DNA from: Rubrivivax sp.
GTDB lineage: Bacteria > Pseudomonadota > Gammaproteobacteria > Burkholderiales > Burkholderiaceae_C
Length of the DNA stretch: 42,977 nucleotides
Direction: 5' to 3'
NCBI GenBank assembly: GCA_016788525.1
Contig: JAEUPD010000135.1
Location: 1 to 42,977, forward strand
A model generated the notes under the pieces. That model worked only from the letters and a program-made list of their open reading frames with translations, ran no database searches and was not told the origin of the DNA. Made by a program: the position numbers and the translations under genes. Positions 25,164 through 33,478 of this stretch are shown here, one piece after another. How positions within the stretch are numbered: the first letter of the stretch is position 1; every line of letters starts with the position of its first letter.

Positions 25164-27542
25164 TCACTCGCGTGTCTTCAGCGCCGCCACCATATCCAGG
25201 CGGTCGATGCGCCGGCGCACGACCAGCGCGCTGGCCGTGCCGGCGGCGAGCACGGCGATCGCTGCCCAGGCATAGGTGGGCGCGCGGATGACCACCGGGA
25301 AGAAGAACTGGTCCGAGGCCAGGAGGCCCGAGATCAAGTGCACGAGGCCGAGGCCGAGTGCCATGCCCAGCGGCAGCGCCAGCGCGATGCCGATCGCCAT
25401 CTCGCCCAGCAGCAGCGCGCTGACCTCGGCGCGCGTGAAGCCCAGAACACGCAGGCTGGCCAGCTCCCAGGTGCGTTCGGCCAGCGCGATGCGCGCGTTG
25501 TTGTAGACGACGCCCACGGCGATGATCACCGCCAGCGTCGTGAGGATGCTGCTCATGATGCGCACGTTTCGCGCGCTCACCTCCTGCATGTTGCGCAGCA
25601 GGGTCGACTTGCTGAACGCGCCCACCACGCGCGGCAGCGCCTTGCTGGCCTCGAGCAGCGCGCTTTCGTGGCCGCGCTCGACCGCCAGCGAGAACCAGGT
25701 CGCCAGCTCGTCCTCCTGCAGCAGGCGGTTCAGCGCACGGCGCTCCATGTAGGCATTCAGTCCCATCATCTCGCGCACCGTGGTGCTCACCGGCACGGAC
25801 AACGTGCGCTGGTGGCCCTCGAGGACTTCGACCTCGACCCGGTCGCCGGGGCGCAGCCCGAGCTTGTCGGCCAGGCGGTCGGTCAGCACCAGGCCTTCGT
25901 CGTCCAGCCGGCTGCCCTCCCGGTTGTCGACATCGATGATGCGGGTCAGCTCGGCATGCGCGCCGTGGCCGCGGATCATGCCGCGTTCGCTGCGGTGGCC
26001 GTGGACGAAGCGCACCTGCACGTCGCGCCCCGATTCGACCTGCGTCACGCCGGGCAGGCGTGCCACCTCGCGCGCCGCGCCGGCCGGTGCCGGCTCGGCC
26101 AGCCAGACGATGACGTCGCTGCGCATCGCGACGTTGAACTGCGAGTCGACGATGAAGTCGATGGCGTCGCGGAAGAAGTTGCCCATCACGACGATGGCCA
26201 CCGAGGCGGCCACGCCACCGATCGACAGCGCGGTGCGCAGCGGCTTTCGCTCCATGTTGCGCAGGACCATGCGCAGCGCCGGCGACAGGCCTTTCACGCC
26301 CAGGCGTTCGGCCAGCGTGCGGCGGTAGCTGCCGGGTGCCGGCGGGCGCATCGCTTCGGCCGGCGCCAGCCGCACGGTGGCGAAGATGGCACTCAACGTG
26401 CCCGCCACCGCGGTGGCCAGCGTCACGCCCACGGCGACGACCAGCAGCTGCGGCGCGATGTGGTGCTCGAAGCTCGGGAAATAGAAGAACTCGGCGTACA
26501 ACGCGGTGAGATACGTGCCCATGCGCTCGCCGATGCCGATGCCCAGCGCCAGGCCGAGCGCGACGATCACCCCGACCAGCTTCAGGTAATGCGCGCCGAT
26601 CGTGCCGTGGGTGTAGCCCAGCGCCTTCAGCGCCGCGATCTGTTCGCGCTGCGTGGCCACCAGGCGCGAGACGACGACGTTGAGCAGGAAGGCGGCGACG
26701 CCGAGGAAGATCGAAGGCAGCACGGTGCCCAGCACGCGTTGCTCCTTGATCTCGTTGTCGAGCATGGCGTGCGAGTTCTGGTCTTCGCGGCCGTGGGCCT
26801 CGCGGCCGCCGAACGGGCCGAGCAGCGCCTGCAGGGCGTCGATCGTGGCGCGCTCGCTGGCACCGGGCGCCAGCTTGATGGCAACGCGGTTGAAGGCGCC
26901 GGCCATGTCGTAGGCCGCGGCCAGCGCTTCGCGGTCGATCCAGAACACGCCGAAGCCGCGCAGGTCGGGCATGCCGAACATGCCGGCGAAGATGAACTCG
27001 GGCGAAAGTGCCGTGCCCACGATGTGCAGCGTGCGGCGCTTGCCGTTGATCAGCGCGCCGACCTGCGAGCCGGGCACGAGGCCGCGGGCCTGGGCGAAGC
27101 CGGCCGAGACGAGTGCGTCGATGGTGCCCCCGGCGCGCGCCGCGCTGCCGGCCGGCTCGAGGCCGCGGCCGCTGGCCACGGTGACGCGGTTCATGCGCGG
27201 CGGGTTGCGCAGGTCGACGCCGATCAGCTGGCCGATGATCGGGTCGGCGAGGCCTTCGATATCGATGCGCACGATCTGCTCGAGCGTGGTCTGCACGTCG
27301 GCCACGCCCGGCGCCTGGCGCAGCCGCTCGGCGTGCGCCAGGGGCGCGCGCTTCACGCCCGCGAAGACATCGGCGAAGCGGCCCTCGGCGTAGAAGCGAT
27401 CGCGCGCCAGTGCCAGCGAATCCACCGCCGACAGCGTGGTGATGAAGGCACCGACGCCGCTGGCGACCACCAGCGCGATGGTCAGCGCCTGGCTCCACAT
27501 CAGGCGCAGGTCGCGCAAGAGCTTGCGGTCGAGGGCTTTCAT
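25164..27542 (-). CDS. ABC transporter permease with two FtsX/MacB domains
   Basis: About 792 residues from the ATG at 27542; a GTG at 27557 is also in frame. It has an N-terminal transmembrane helix (QALTIALVVASGVGAFITTL), a large periplasmic domain, three helices of a first FtsX domain (about 270-400, including GTVLPSIFLGVAAFLLNVVVS), then a second helix plus periplasmic region and a final FtsX domain (about 660-790, ending RRRIDRLDMVAALKTRE). This is the double-length form of the MacB/LolCE-type permease family. With the ATPase and adaptor on the same transcript, it probably extracts or exports a lipid-like or hydrophobic substrate from the inner membrane. Substrate is not readable. Confidence 0.9.
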   Translation of the reverse strand: MKALDRKLLRDLRLMWSQALTIALVVASGVGAFITTLSAVDSLALARDRFYAEGRFADVFAGVKRAPLAHAERLRQAPGVADVQTTLEQIVRIDIEGLADPIIGQLIGVDLRNPPRMNRVTVASGRGLEPAGSAARAGGTIDALVSAGFAQARGLVPGSQVGALINGKRRTLHIVGTALSPEFIFAGMFGMPDLRGFGVFWIDREALAAAYDMAGAFNRVAIKLAPGASERATIDALQALLGPFGGREAHGREDQNSHAMLDNEIKEQRVLGTVLPSIFLGVAAFLLNVVVSRLVATQREQIAALKALGYTHGTIGAHYLKLVGVIVALGLALGIGIGERMGTYLTALYAEFFYFPSFEHHIAPQLLVVAVGVTLATAVAGTLSAIFATVRLAPAEAMRPPAPGSYRRTLAERLGVKGLSPALRMVLRNMERKPLRTALSIGGVAASVAIVVMGNFFRDAIDFIVDSQFNVAMRSDVIVWLAEPAPAGAAREVARLPGVTQVESGRDVQVRFVHGHRSERGMIRGHGAHAELTRIIDVDNREGSRLDDEGLVLTDRLADKLGLRPGDRVEVEVLEGHQRTLSVPVSTTVREMMGLNAYMERRALNRLLQEDELATWFSLAVERGHESALLEASKALPRVVGAFSKSTLLRNMQEVSARNVRIMSSILTTLAVIIAVGVVYNNARIALAERTWELASLRVLGFTRAEVSALLLGEMAIGIALALPLGMALGLGLVHLISGLLASDQFFFPVVIRAPTYAWAAIAVLAAGTASALVVRRRIDRLDMVAALKTRE

Positions 27543-27582
27543 CGCGGGTCCAAGCACCCTTTGCCTTTGCTGGCCGGCGGGC

Positions 27583-28299
27583 TCACCAGGACAGCTCGGC
27601 CGGACTCACCTTCTTCGGGTTGGTCTCGATGCTGTGCACGCGCCCGTCGGCCAGCCGGATGACGCGATCGGCCATGCCGGAGATGGCAGCGTTGTGCGTG
27701 ATCACGACCGCCGTCGTGCCCAGTTCGGCGTTGACCTTGGCGATGACCTCGAGCACGCGCTTGCCGGTGGCGTAGTCGAGCGCGCCGGTGGGCTCGTCGC
27801 ACAGCAGCACCTCGGGCTGCTTGACGATGGCGCGTGCGATGGCCACCCGCTGCTGCTCGCCGCCCGAGAGCTGAGAAGGAAAGTGGTCTTGCCGTTCGGC
27901 CAGGCCGACCCAGGCCAGCGCCTCGTCCACCGGCATCGGGTGTTCGGCGATGTCGGTGACCAGGGCGACGTTCTCGCGCACCGTCAGGCTTGGGATCAGG
28001 TTGTAGAACTGGAACACGAAGCCCACGTGCTCGCGCCGGTAGCGCGTGAGCTCGGCTTCGCTGGCGCCGGTCAGGCGGTGGTCGGCGAAGGTCACTTCGC
28101 CGCTGGTGGGCACGTCGAGCCCGCCGAGGATGTTCAGCAGCGTGGACTTGCCGCTGCCCGAGGGGCCCAGCAGCACGATGAACTCGCCGCGGCCGATGTC
28201 CAGGTTCACATCGATCAGCGCGTGCACCGTGGCGTCGCCGCTGCCGTAGGTCTTGGTCAGGCCGCGGGCGCTGAAGACCGGCGCAGGAGAAATGGTCAC
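27583..28299 (-). CDS. ABC transporter ATP-binding protein (MacB/LolD-like)
   Basis: A 238-residue ABC ATPase with GTG start. Motifs are Walker A GPSGSGKS (residues 45-52), Q-loop [10 protein letters not shown], signature LSGGEQQR, Walker [13 protein letters not shown] and H-loop VVITHN. The sequence [14 protein letters not shown] is typical of the LolD/MacB/FtsE group, which works with FtsX-type permeases like the one encoded next. Its start codon overlaps the stop of the Crp/Fnr-type regulator gene (GTGA at 28296-28299), so the two are translated in a coupled way. An apparent long frame upstream is the wrong-frame reading of the regulator gene. Confidence 0.93.
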   Translation of the reverse strand: MTISPAPVFSARGLTKTYGSGDATVHALIDVNLDIGRGEFIVLLGPSGSGKSTLLNILGGLDVPTSGEVTFADHRLTGASEAELTRYRREHVGFVFQFYNLIPSLTVRENVALVTDIAEHPMPVDEALAWVGLAERQDHFPSQLSGGEQQRVAIARAIVKQPEVLLCDEPTGALDYATGKRVLEVIAKVNAELGTTAVVITHNAAISGMADRVIRLADGRVHSIETNPKKVSPAELSW

Positions 28300-29117
28300 G
28301 GAGCCGACGCGCGCCGCCGCGGTGCGGCCTCCGGGTACCCGCGCGTGCACAGCGCGAAGTTGTGCAGCGCCTCGCTGTCGACGATCTCGATGTCGCGGTT
28401 GTCCACGCGCAGCAGGCCCATGTCGGCCAGCATCGAGAACGAGCGGCTGACGCTCTCGTGTGCCAGCCCGAGGTGGCTGGCGATGTCGCGCCGGCCCATG
28501 CGCAGGTGCAACCGGCGCGTCGACTGGCCAGCCTCGGCCATGCGCCGCGCATGCAGCAGGATGAAGCGCGCGGTGCGCTTCTCGGCGCCCACCGTGGCCA
28601 TGAGCCAGGTCTTTTCGCCGGCGCGTGCCAGCTGCCGGGCCATGGCGGCCTGCCAGCGGGCATGGAACTGCGGCCATTGCGAGCCCAGGTGCGGCAGGTC
28701 GACGGCCGGCAGGGCGAACACCCAGGACTCTTCCAGCGCCACCGCCCCGCTGGCGTAGTGGCCGTCGGCGAGGCCATCGCAGCCCAGCACGTCGTGGCGC
28801 GTGACGAAGTCGAGCACGTGTTCGTAGCCGTCTTCGCCGGTCAGCACGGTCTTGAAGTTGCCGGCCTGCACCACGTAGATGCTGCGGGCGGGTGCGCCCT
28901 CCAGGAACAGCGGGGTTTCCTCGGCCACCCGCACCAGCGGGTACGGGGCCGGCGTGGGCGAGCCCGTCGCGCCCTGGCTGCCCGGCGCATGGAAGGCGGG
29001 CTCCCCGAGCAGGTGCGCCAGGGCCGAAGGTGGCAGGTCCAGGCCATGCACGCGCGCCTGGGCACGCCGCCACTCCGCCTGTGCACCGGCCGCCAGGGGC
29101 ATCGTCATCGGGTTCAT
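28296..29117 (-). CDS. Crp/Fnr-family transcriptional regulator
   Basis: A 273-residue regulator with an N-terminal cyclic-nucleotide-binding-type barrel (about 70-170, [28 protein letters not shown]) and a C-terminal winged helix ([28 protein letters not shown]). It lacks the four-cysteine [4Fe-4S] pattern of Fnr, so the effector is unknown. The N-terminal 60 residues are longer than usual. The ATG at 29117 has AAGGAGAGG just upstream. It is the first gene of an operon with the ABC ATPase, permease and adaptor, so it probably regulates their expression, perhaps through the palindrome at 29246-29265. Confidence 0.9.
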   Translation of the reverse strand: MNPMTMPLAAGAQAEWRRAQARVHGLDLPPSALAHLLGEPAFHAPGSQGATGSPTPAPYPLVRVAEETPLFLEGAPARSIYVVQAGNFKTVLTGEDGYEHVLDFVTRHDVLGCDGLADGHYASGAVALEESWVFALPAVDLPHLGSQWPQFHARWQAAMARQLARAGEKTWLMATVGAEKRTARFILLHARRMAEAGQSTRRLHLRMGRRDIASHLGLAHESVSRSFSMLADMGLLRVDNRDIEIVDSEALHNFALCTRGYPEAAPRRRASAP

Positions 29118-29245
29118 GCGCCTCTCCTTCTTTGCGTGTCGCCGCAGAGAAGCATCGGCTTGCCGGGGGGCCTCGCCAATCGGCGCATGGCGCCACGTGC
29201 GCTTCACAGGCACGCCGCCGCACTGGGGGTGGACATGAAGCTGCG

Positions 29246-29265
29246 GCCTAGGAAAACTCCTAGGC
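29246..29265. promoter_or_regulatory. 20-bp palindrome, candidate operator in the divergent promoter region
   Basis: GCCTAGGA-AAAC-TCCTAGGC: two perfect 8-base arms with a 4-base spacer. It lies 129 bases before the Crp/Fnr-type gene and 85 bases before the divergent adenylating-enzyme gene. The size and symmetry fit a dimeric regulator site, but it does not match the classical Fnr (TTGAT-N4-ATCAA) or Crp (TGTGA-N6-TCACA) boxes. The rest of the 232-base gap shows no other strong signal. Confidence 0.55.
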
Positions 29266-29349
29266 GCGCATCGCCCCACGCGCCGGTAGCCAGCGCCGCA
29301 TCGTGGGCGCCGCGGCCGCATCGGCATTGAGGCGGCGCAACGCGATGGC

Positions 29350-31011
29350 GTGCCCGCCCCGCCGATGATCGCCAACCCGCCTGACTTTCCACCGCGCGAC
29401 GTCGCCATGCCCCAGCGCCCGCCCAATGCAGCCCGGGAACCGCGCCCGCAAAGAGGCGGGGCACAAGCGCCCGGGCCCGGCGGGGCGGCACCGGCGCAGG
29501 GTGCAGGGTGCGTCTTCGACCCCTGGTTCGCCGCATCGGTGGCTGCCGACGTGCTGCTCACCACGCGATCGCCGGCGCTCGCCTGGCGGCAGCGGCAGCG
29601 CCTGCGTCTGCAGCAACTGGTCGAAGAAGCCGCGCAGCGCTCGCCCTGGTGGCGCCATCGTCTGCGCGGGTTCGACCGGGCGGCCGGCAGCGGTGGCGCG
29701 TCGGCCTGCGAGCTGATGGCCGGCGTGCCGCCCCTGGGGAAGGCCGAGCTGATGGCGAACTTCGACGCCGCAGCCACCGACCCTCGCGTGAGCCTGGCGG
29801 CCGCACGCGCCTTCGCGCAGGCCGCGGGAGGGCGCGCCTGCGCGTACCTTGGGCGCTATCTCGCCTGGGAGAGCTCGGGCAGCAGCGGCGTGCCCGCGCT
29901 GTTCTTGCACGACGCGCGCAGCCTGGCGGTGTGCGATTCGCTGCAGGCCCTGCGCGGGCCGATGGCCCAGGCCATGCCGATGCCGCCATGGGCGGCCTGG
30001 CCGCTGGGTGGACCCGCCGGCGCCGCGGCAGGCTGGCCGGGCACGCCGCGGGCTGCGTCTGCGCCGCGGGCGGCCCGCGTGGCCTTCGTGGGCGCCGTGG
30101 AGGGCCCGTTTGCCGGCGTGCTCTCGCTGGACCGCCAGCGCCAGCTCAGCCCCTGGGTGGCGGCCTCGACGCGCGCCTTTTCGTTTCTGCAGCCGTTGCC
30201 GCAGCTGGTGGCCGAACTCAACGGCTGGCAGCCCACGGCGCTGGCCACCTACCCCAGCATGGCCTGGGTGCTGGCGCGCGCGGCAGCTGAAGACGGGCTG
30301 CGCCTGCAGCTGGCAGGCGTGTGGACCGGCGGCGAGACACTGGGCGCGTTGTGCCGCCAGGCGCTGCAACAGGCCTTTGGCTGCACGGTGCGCGACACCT
30401 ACGGCGCCAGCGAATGCCTCGAGATCGCCAGCGAGTGCGCCCATGGCGCGCTGCACCTGCACGCCGACTGGGTGGTGCTGGAGCCGGTCGATGCCCATGG
30501 CCGCGCCGTGCCCGAAGGCGAGTGCGCCGACCGGGTGCTGCTGACCAACCTGGCCAATCGCGTGCTGCCGATCGTGCGCTACGAACTTGGCGACCGCGTG
30601 CGCTTCGTGCCCGGGCGCTGCGCCTGCGGCAGCGCGCTGCCGATGATCGAAGTGCAGGGGCGCGGCGACGACGTGCTGTCGCTGGCCGGCGCCGGCGGGC
30701 GCAAGGTGCACCTCGCGCCCCTGGCCCTGACCACGGTGCTGGAAGACGAAGCCGGCGTGTTCGACTTTGTCGTTCAGCAGCGCGGCCCGCGCTCGTTGCG
30801 CGTCGATCTGTACGGCGCGGCCGGCTGCTCCAAGACCGCGCGCGAGCGCACGGCGGCCGTGCTGCGCCACTACCTGCAGCACCAGGGCGTGCCAGGCGCT
30901 CGCGTCGACGTGCGCGCTGCGGCCGCGTTGCCGGCGCGCGGGCGAAGCGGCAAGCGCCAGCGCATCTGTCGCGCGATGCCGGCCGAGCGCGGTGAGGAGT
31001 TGCCACCGTGA
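29350..31011 (+). CDS. PaaK/CoF-synthetase-like adenylate-forming enzyme
   Basis: An adenylate-forming enzyme of up to 553 residues. The phosphate-binding motif is ESSGSSGVPALF (about residue 175), the adenine motif DTYGASECLEI (about 350), the hinge-region motif RYELGDRVRF (about 415) and a probable catalytic lysine GRSGKRQRI near the C-terminus. The family (phenylacetate-CoA ligase / CoF synthetase relatives) activates carboxylates as acyl-AMP. The start is uncertain: GTG 29350, ATG 29365 and ATG 29407 are in frame, none has a good binding site, and the first 50 residues are Pro/Arg-rich. The alcohol dehydrogenase gene follows on the same strand after a 59-bp tandem repeat. Confidence 0.8.
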   Translation: MPAPPMIANPPDFPPRDVAMPQRPPNAAREPRPQRGGAQAPGPGGAAPAQGAGCVFDPWFAASVAADVLLTTRSPALAWRQRQRLRLQQLVEEAAQRSPWWRHRLRGFDRAAGSGGASACELMAGVPPLGKAELMANFDAAATDPRVSLAAARAFAQAAGGRACAYLGRYLAWESSGSSGVPALFLHDARSLAVCDSLQALRGPMAQAMPMPPWAAWPLGGPAGAAAGWPGTPRAASAPRAARVAFVGAVEGPFAGVLSLDRQRQLSPWVAASTRAFSFLQPLPQLVAELNGWQPTALATYPSMAWVLARAAAEDGLRLQLAGVWTGGETLGALCRQALQQAFGCTVRDTYGASECLEIASECAHGALHLHADWVVLEPVDAHGRAVPEGECADRVLLTNLANRVLPIVRYELGDRVRFVPGRCACGSALPMIEVQGRGDDVLSLAGAGGRKVHLAPLALTTVLEDEAGVFDFVVQQRGPRSLRVDLYGAAGCSKTARERTAAVLRHYLQHQGVPGARVDVRAAAALPARGRSGKRQRICRAMPAERGEELPP

Positions 31012-31070
31012 GCGCGCGTGGCCGCTCCAGAGCGCTCACACCGCAGCGCAAGCGCGGAGGTTCCTCATGA
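31008..31070 (+). CDS. micro-ORF 1 in tandem repeat
   Basis: A possible 20-residue peptide, MSARGRSRALTPQRKRGGSS, from GTG at 31008, which overlaps the stop of the adenylating-enzyme gene (GTGA). Its stop overlaps the ATG of the next micro-ORF (ATGA at 31067-31070). The product would be strongly basic. Its near-twin downstream comes from the second repeat copy. Translation is unproven; the frames may only serve to carry ribosomes to the dehydrogenase gene. Confidence 0.3.
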   Translation: MSARGRSRALTPQRKRGGSS

Positions 31071-31131
31071 CCGCGCGTGGCCGCTCCGAAGCGCTCACAC
31101 CGCAGCGCAAGCGCGGAAGCTGAGTCATGGG
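31014..31131. repeat. two tandem copies of a 59-bp repeat
   Basis: Copy 1 (31014-31072) and copy 2 (31073-31131) start with the same 15 bases, GCGCGTGGCCGCTCC, differ at two positions, then share 27 bases (GCGCTCACACCGCAGCGC and on) before diverging near the ATG that ends each copy. The unit looks like a dispersed GC-rich intergenic repeat that was duplicated. The 59-bp period is not a multiple of three, yet each copy realigns an ATG after a purine-rich stretch. Confidence 0.85.
31067..31123 (+). CDS. micro-ORF 2 in tandem repeat
   Basis: A possible 18-residue peptide, MTARGRSEALTPQRKRGS, with GGAGG (31056-31060) 6 bases before the ATG, the best ribosome binding site in this stretch. It ends 3 bases before the ATG of the alcohol dehydrogenase gene. 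It is nearly identical to micro-ORF 1. Function unknown; translational relay to the next gene is the simplest idea. Confidence 0.35.
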   Translation: MTARGRSEALTPQRKRGS

Positions 31132-32182
31132 CGCGAGCCGCTGGCTGGCCATGGAACTGCCCGCTGCAGGTCGGCCGCTGCAGGCTGCGTGGCGACGGCG
31201 GCTGCCCGAACCCGGGCCCGGCCAGTTGCGCATCCGCGTGGCGGCGTGTGGTGTGTGCCGCACCGACCTGCACCTGGCTGACGGCGACCTGGCGCACCCC
31301 GGCCGACCGGTGGTCCCCGGCCACGAGATCGTCGGCCGCGTCACCGCCATCGGACCGGCGCATGCAGGTGCCGAAGGCACGCACGCGCAGCCGGGCGAGT
31401 TCCACCTCGGTCAGCGCGTGGGCGTGCCTTGGCTGGGCTGGACTTGCGGGCACTGCGCGGCTTGCACGGGCGGGCATGAGAACCTGTGCGCCGAGGCGCG
31501 CTTCACCGGCTGGCAGCTCGACGGCGGCTATGCCGAGCATGCGCTGGTGGATGCGCGCTACGCCTTCGCGCTGCCCGATCGCTACAGCGACGAGCAGGCA
31601 GCCCCCTTGCTGTGTGCCGGGCTGATCGGGTACCGCGCCTACGCGCGCGCGCTGGCGCGCGGCGAGGTGCGGCGCCTGGGTCTCTTTGGTTTCGGCGCCG
31701 CGGCGCACCTCATCGCGCAGGTGGCGGTGTCGCAACGGCGCGAGGTGTTCGCGTTCACGCGGCCCGGTGATGCCCCCGCGCAGGCGCTGGCGCGCCAGCT
31801 CGCGGCGTCTTGGGCCGGCGGCTCGGACGCTGCGGCGCCGGTGCCGCTGGACGCTGCGATCATCTTCGCGCCGGTCGGGGCCCTCGTTCCGGCGGCGCTG
31901 CGGGCGGTACGGCCGGGCGGCACCGTGGTCTGTGCGGGCATCCACATGAGCGACGTGCCGGCGATGCCCTATGCGCTGCTATGGGGCGAGCGCGCGCTGT
32001 TGTCGGTGGCGCACCTCACGCGGGCCGACGGGTTGGCGTTCATGCGCCTCGCGGCCGAAGTTCCGCTGGAGGTGCACACGCACCGCTACGCGCTGGCCGA
32101 TGCGCAGCGCGCGCTGGACGACCTGCGCGCCGGCGCGTTCAGCGGTGCGGCGGTGCTGGTGCCCGGTGCGCCTGCGAGCTGA
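31127..32182 (+). CDS. zinc-dependent alcohol dehydrogenase
   Basis: A 351-residue medium-chain alcohol dehydrogenase. The catalytic zinc site is seen in ACGVCRTDLH and PGHEIVG. The structural zinc site is complete (CGHCAACTGGHENLC, four cysteines). The Rossmann fold has GLFGFGAAAH. It lacks a typical acidic residue at the end of the second strand, so cofactor preference is unclear. It interconverts an alcohol and an aldehyde or ketone with NAD(P). It follows the adenylating enzyme gene, so the pair might act on one carboxylate/aldehyde/alcohol series, but this is positional inference. The ATG has only a weak binding site, GGAAG. Confidence 0.9.
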   Translation: MGASRWLAMELPAAGRPLQAAWRRRLPEPGPGQLRIRVAACGVCRTDLHLADGDLAHPGRPVVPGHEIVGRVTAIGPAHAGAEGTHAQPGEFHLGQRVGVPWLGWTCGHCAACTGGHENLCAEARFTGWQLDGGYAEHALVDARYAFALPDRYSDEQAAPLLCAGLIGYRAYARALARGEVRRLGLFGFGAAAHLIAQVAVSQRREVFAFTRPGDAPAQALARQLAASWAGGSDAAAPVPLDAAIIFAPVGALVPAALRAVRPGGTVVCAGIHMSDVPAMPYALLWGERALLSVAHLTRADGLAFMRLAAEVPLEVHTHRYALADAQRALDDLRAGAFSGAAVLVPGAPAS

Positions 32183-32230
32183 TCGGGGCGCGAGCCGGTC
32201 GAGGCATTCCACGCCCACCCGCTCAGGCGG

Positions 32231-32698
32231 TCATCGCTGCGGCGTGGCCAGCCGCCGCTTGAGCCCGCGCAGCAGCGCGCCGAGCAGCGGAAGCTTCTCG
32301 TACAGCTCCTCGGCGGCGTCCCAGTAGTCGCGGTGCACCCCAACGCGCCCTGTGGCATCGAATCGCAGCTCGGTGCAGCCGCGGAGGGCCAGGCGCCGAC
32401 CGGGCCGCCCGTGGCGCGCGAAGCTCATCGTCCAGCGCAGGAACGCGGTGTCGCCTTCGCAGGCGCCGGCTTCGATCTCGAACTTCGGTTCGTGCACCTG
32501 CTCGAACATGTGCTCGAAGATGCGGCGGATCGCCGCGACGCCCTGCACGTCGTTGAACGGGTCCTTGAAGCGCGCGCCGGCAGCGTAGAGGTTCTCGATG
32601 CCGGCCACGCTGCCAGGGTGCAGCCTCTCGTAGAAGCGCGCGACAGCCGCCAGCCGGGCATCCTGCGCCCGCCAGGGCGTGGGGTCGGTGCCGGCCAC
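32231..32698 (-). CDS. NTF2/SnoaL-like protein
   Basis: A 155-residue protein of the NTF2-like cone fold (MAGTDPTPWRAQDARL start, YAAGARFKDPFNDVQGVAAI, FRWTMSF-type strands). The family includes small isomerases and hydratases as well as non-enzymes; no defined active-site set can be named. The GTG start at 32698 overlaps the TAG stop of the SDR gene by one base. It is the last gene of the minus-strand lipid operon. Homologous operons in other proteobacteria end in the same pair, so a shared pathway is likely. Confidence 0.8.
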   Translation of the reverse strand: MAGTDPTPWRAQDARLAAVARFYERLHPGSVAGIENLYAAGARFKDPFNDVQGVAAIRRIFEHMFEQVHEPKFEIEAGACEGDTAFLRWTMSFARHGRPGRRLALRGCTELRFDATGRVGVHRDYWDAAEELYEKLPLLGALLRGLKRRLATPQR

Positions 32699-33471
32699 TA
32701 CAGCCCCGTCGCGCGCCGCACGGCGGCGAAGTAGAGCCCGTGCCAGGCCGACTGCAGCGTCTTGAGCCCGAGCGTGAAGCGGCGTGGGAAGTGGATCTCG
32801 AACTGCCCGGCCTGCCAGCCGCGCAGGATCTCGCCCGCGGCCTGTTCGGAGCTCATCAGGGCCGGCATCGGAAAGCGGTTCTGAGCGGTCAGGGGCGTGT
32901 CGACGAAGCCCGGGTTGACGATGGAGACGCCGATGCCACGATCGTGCAGGTCGAAGTACATCACCTCGGCGAGGTTGTTCAGCGCCGCCTTGGTCGGCCC
33001 GTAGGCCAGCGCATGCGGCAGGCCGCGGTAGCCCGCCACGCTGCCCATCAGGCTGATGTGTCCGCGGCCGGCGGCCAGCAGCGGCGGCAGCGACACCTCC
33101 AGCAGGTTCAGCGTGCCGATGTAGTTGATGTCCAGGTGGCGCCGCATCTCGGCCAACGAGTACTCCGTCGCACGCAGCGGGCGGTAGTGGCCCGCGCAGG
33201 CGAACACGAGATCGGGCGTGCCCCAGGTGCGCAGCAGCCGCTGGGCGGCACCTTGCACGCTGGCCAGGTCGGTCACGTCCAGCGGCAGCGCCAGGCTGCC
33301 CGGGTGTTCGGCGGTGAACTGCTGCAGCGCCGCGGCGTCGCGCGCCGACACTGCCACCTGCGCGCCCGCCTCATGCAACGCGGCCGCGGTGGCGCGGCCG
33401 ATGCCGCTGGAGGCGCCGACGATCCAGGCACGCCGGCCCGTCCATGGCTCGATGCGAGGGTTCAGGGCCAT
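32698..33471 (-). CDS. short-chain dehydrogenase/reductase (SDR)
   Basis: A 257-residue SDR with the cofactor motif GASSGIG (residues 19-25) and the catalytic set S144, Y157 and K161 (YGPTK). The usual NNAG is replaced by ACAG (91-94), as in lipid-type SDRs such as 3-ketosphinganine reductase relatives. A C-terminal segment (RRFTLGLKTLQSAWHGLYFAAVRR) is amphipathic and may touch the membrane. Its position in a lipid-modification operon suggests reduction of a lipid keto group, which is inference. It lies 7 bases after the DUF3833 gene. Confidence 0.88.
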   Translation of the reverse strand: MALNPRIEPWTGRRAWIVGASSGIGRATAAALHEAGAQVAVSARDAAALQQFTAEHPGSLALPLDVTDLASVQGAAQRLLRTWGTPDLVFACAGHYRPLRATEYSLAEMRRHLDINYIGTLNLLEVSLPPLLAAGRGHISLMGSVAGYRGLPHALAYGPTKAALNNLAEVMYFDLHDRGIGVSIVNPGFVDTPLTAQNRFPMPALMSSEQAAGEILRGWQAGQFEIHFPRRFTLGLKTLQSAWHGLYFAAVRRATGL

Positions 33472-33478
33472 GGCGCCG

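Noticed and set aside
23706..27662. A 1318-codon open frame on the + strand opposite the ABC exporter genes
   Set aside because: His/Arg/Gln-rich composition typical of the reverse of GC3-rich genes; the minus-strand frames carry clear domains and motifs.
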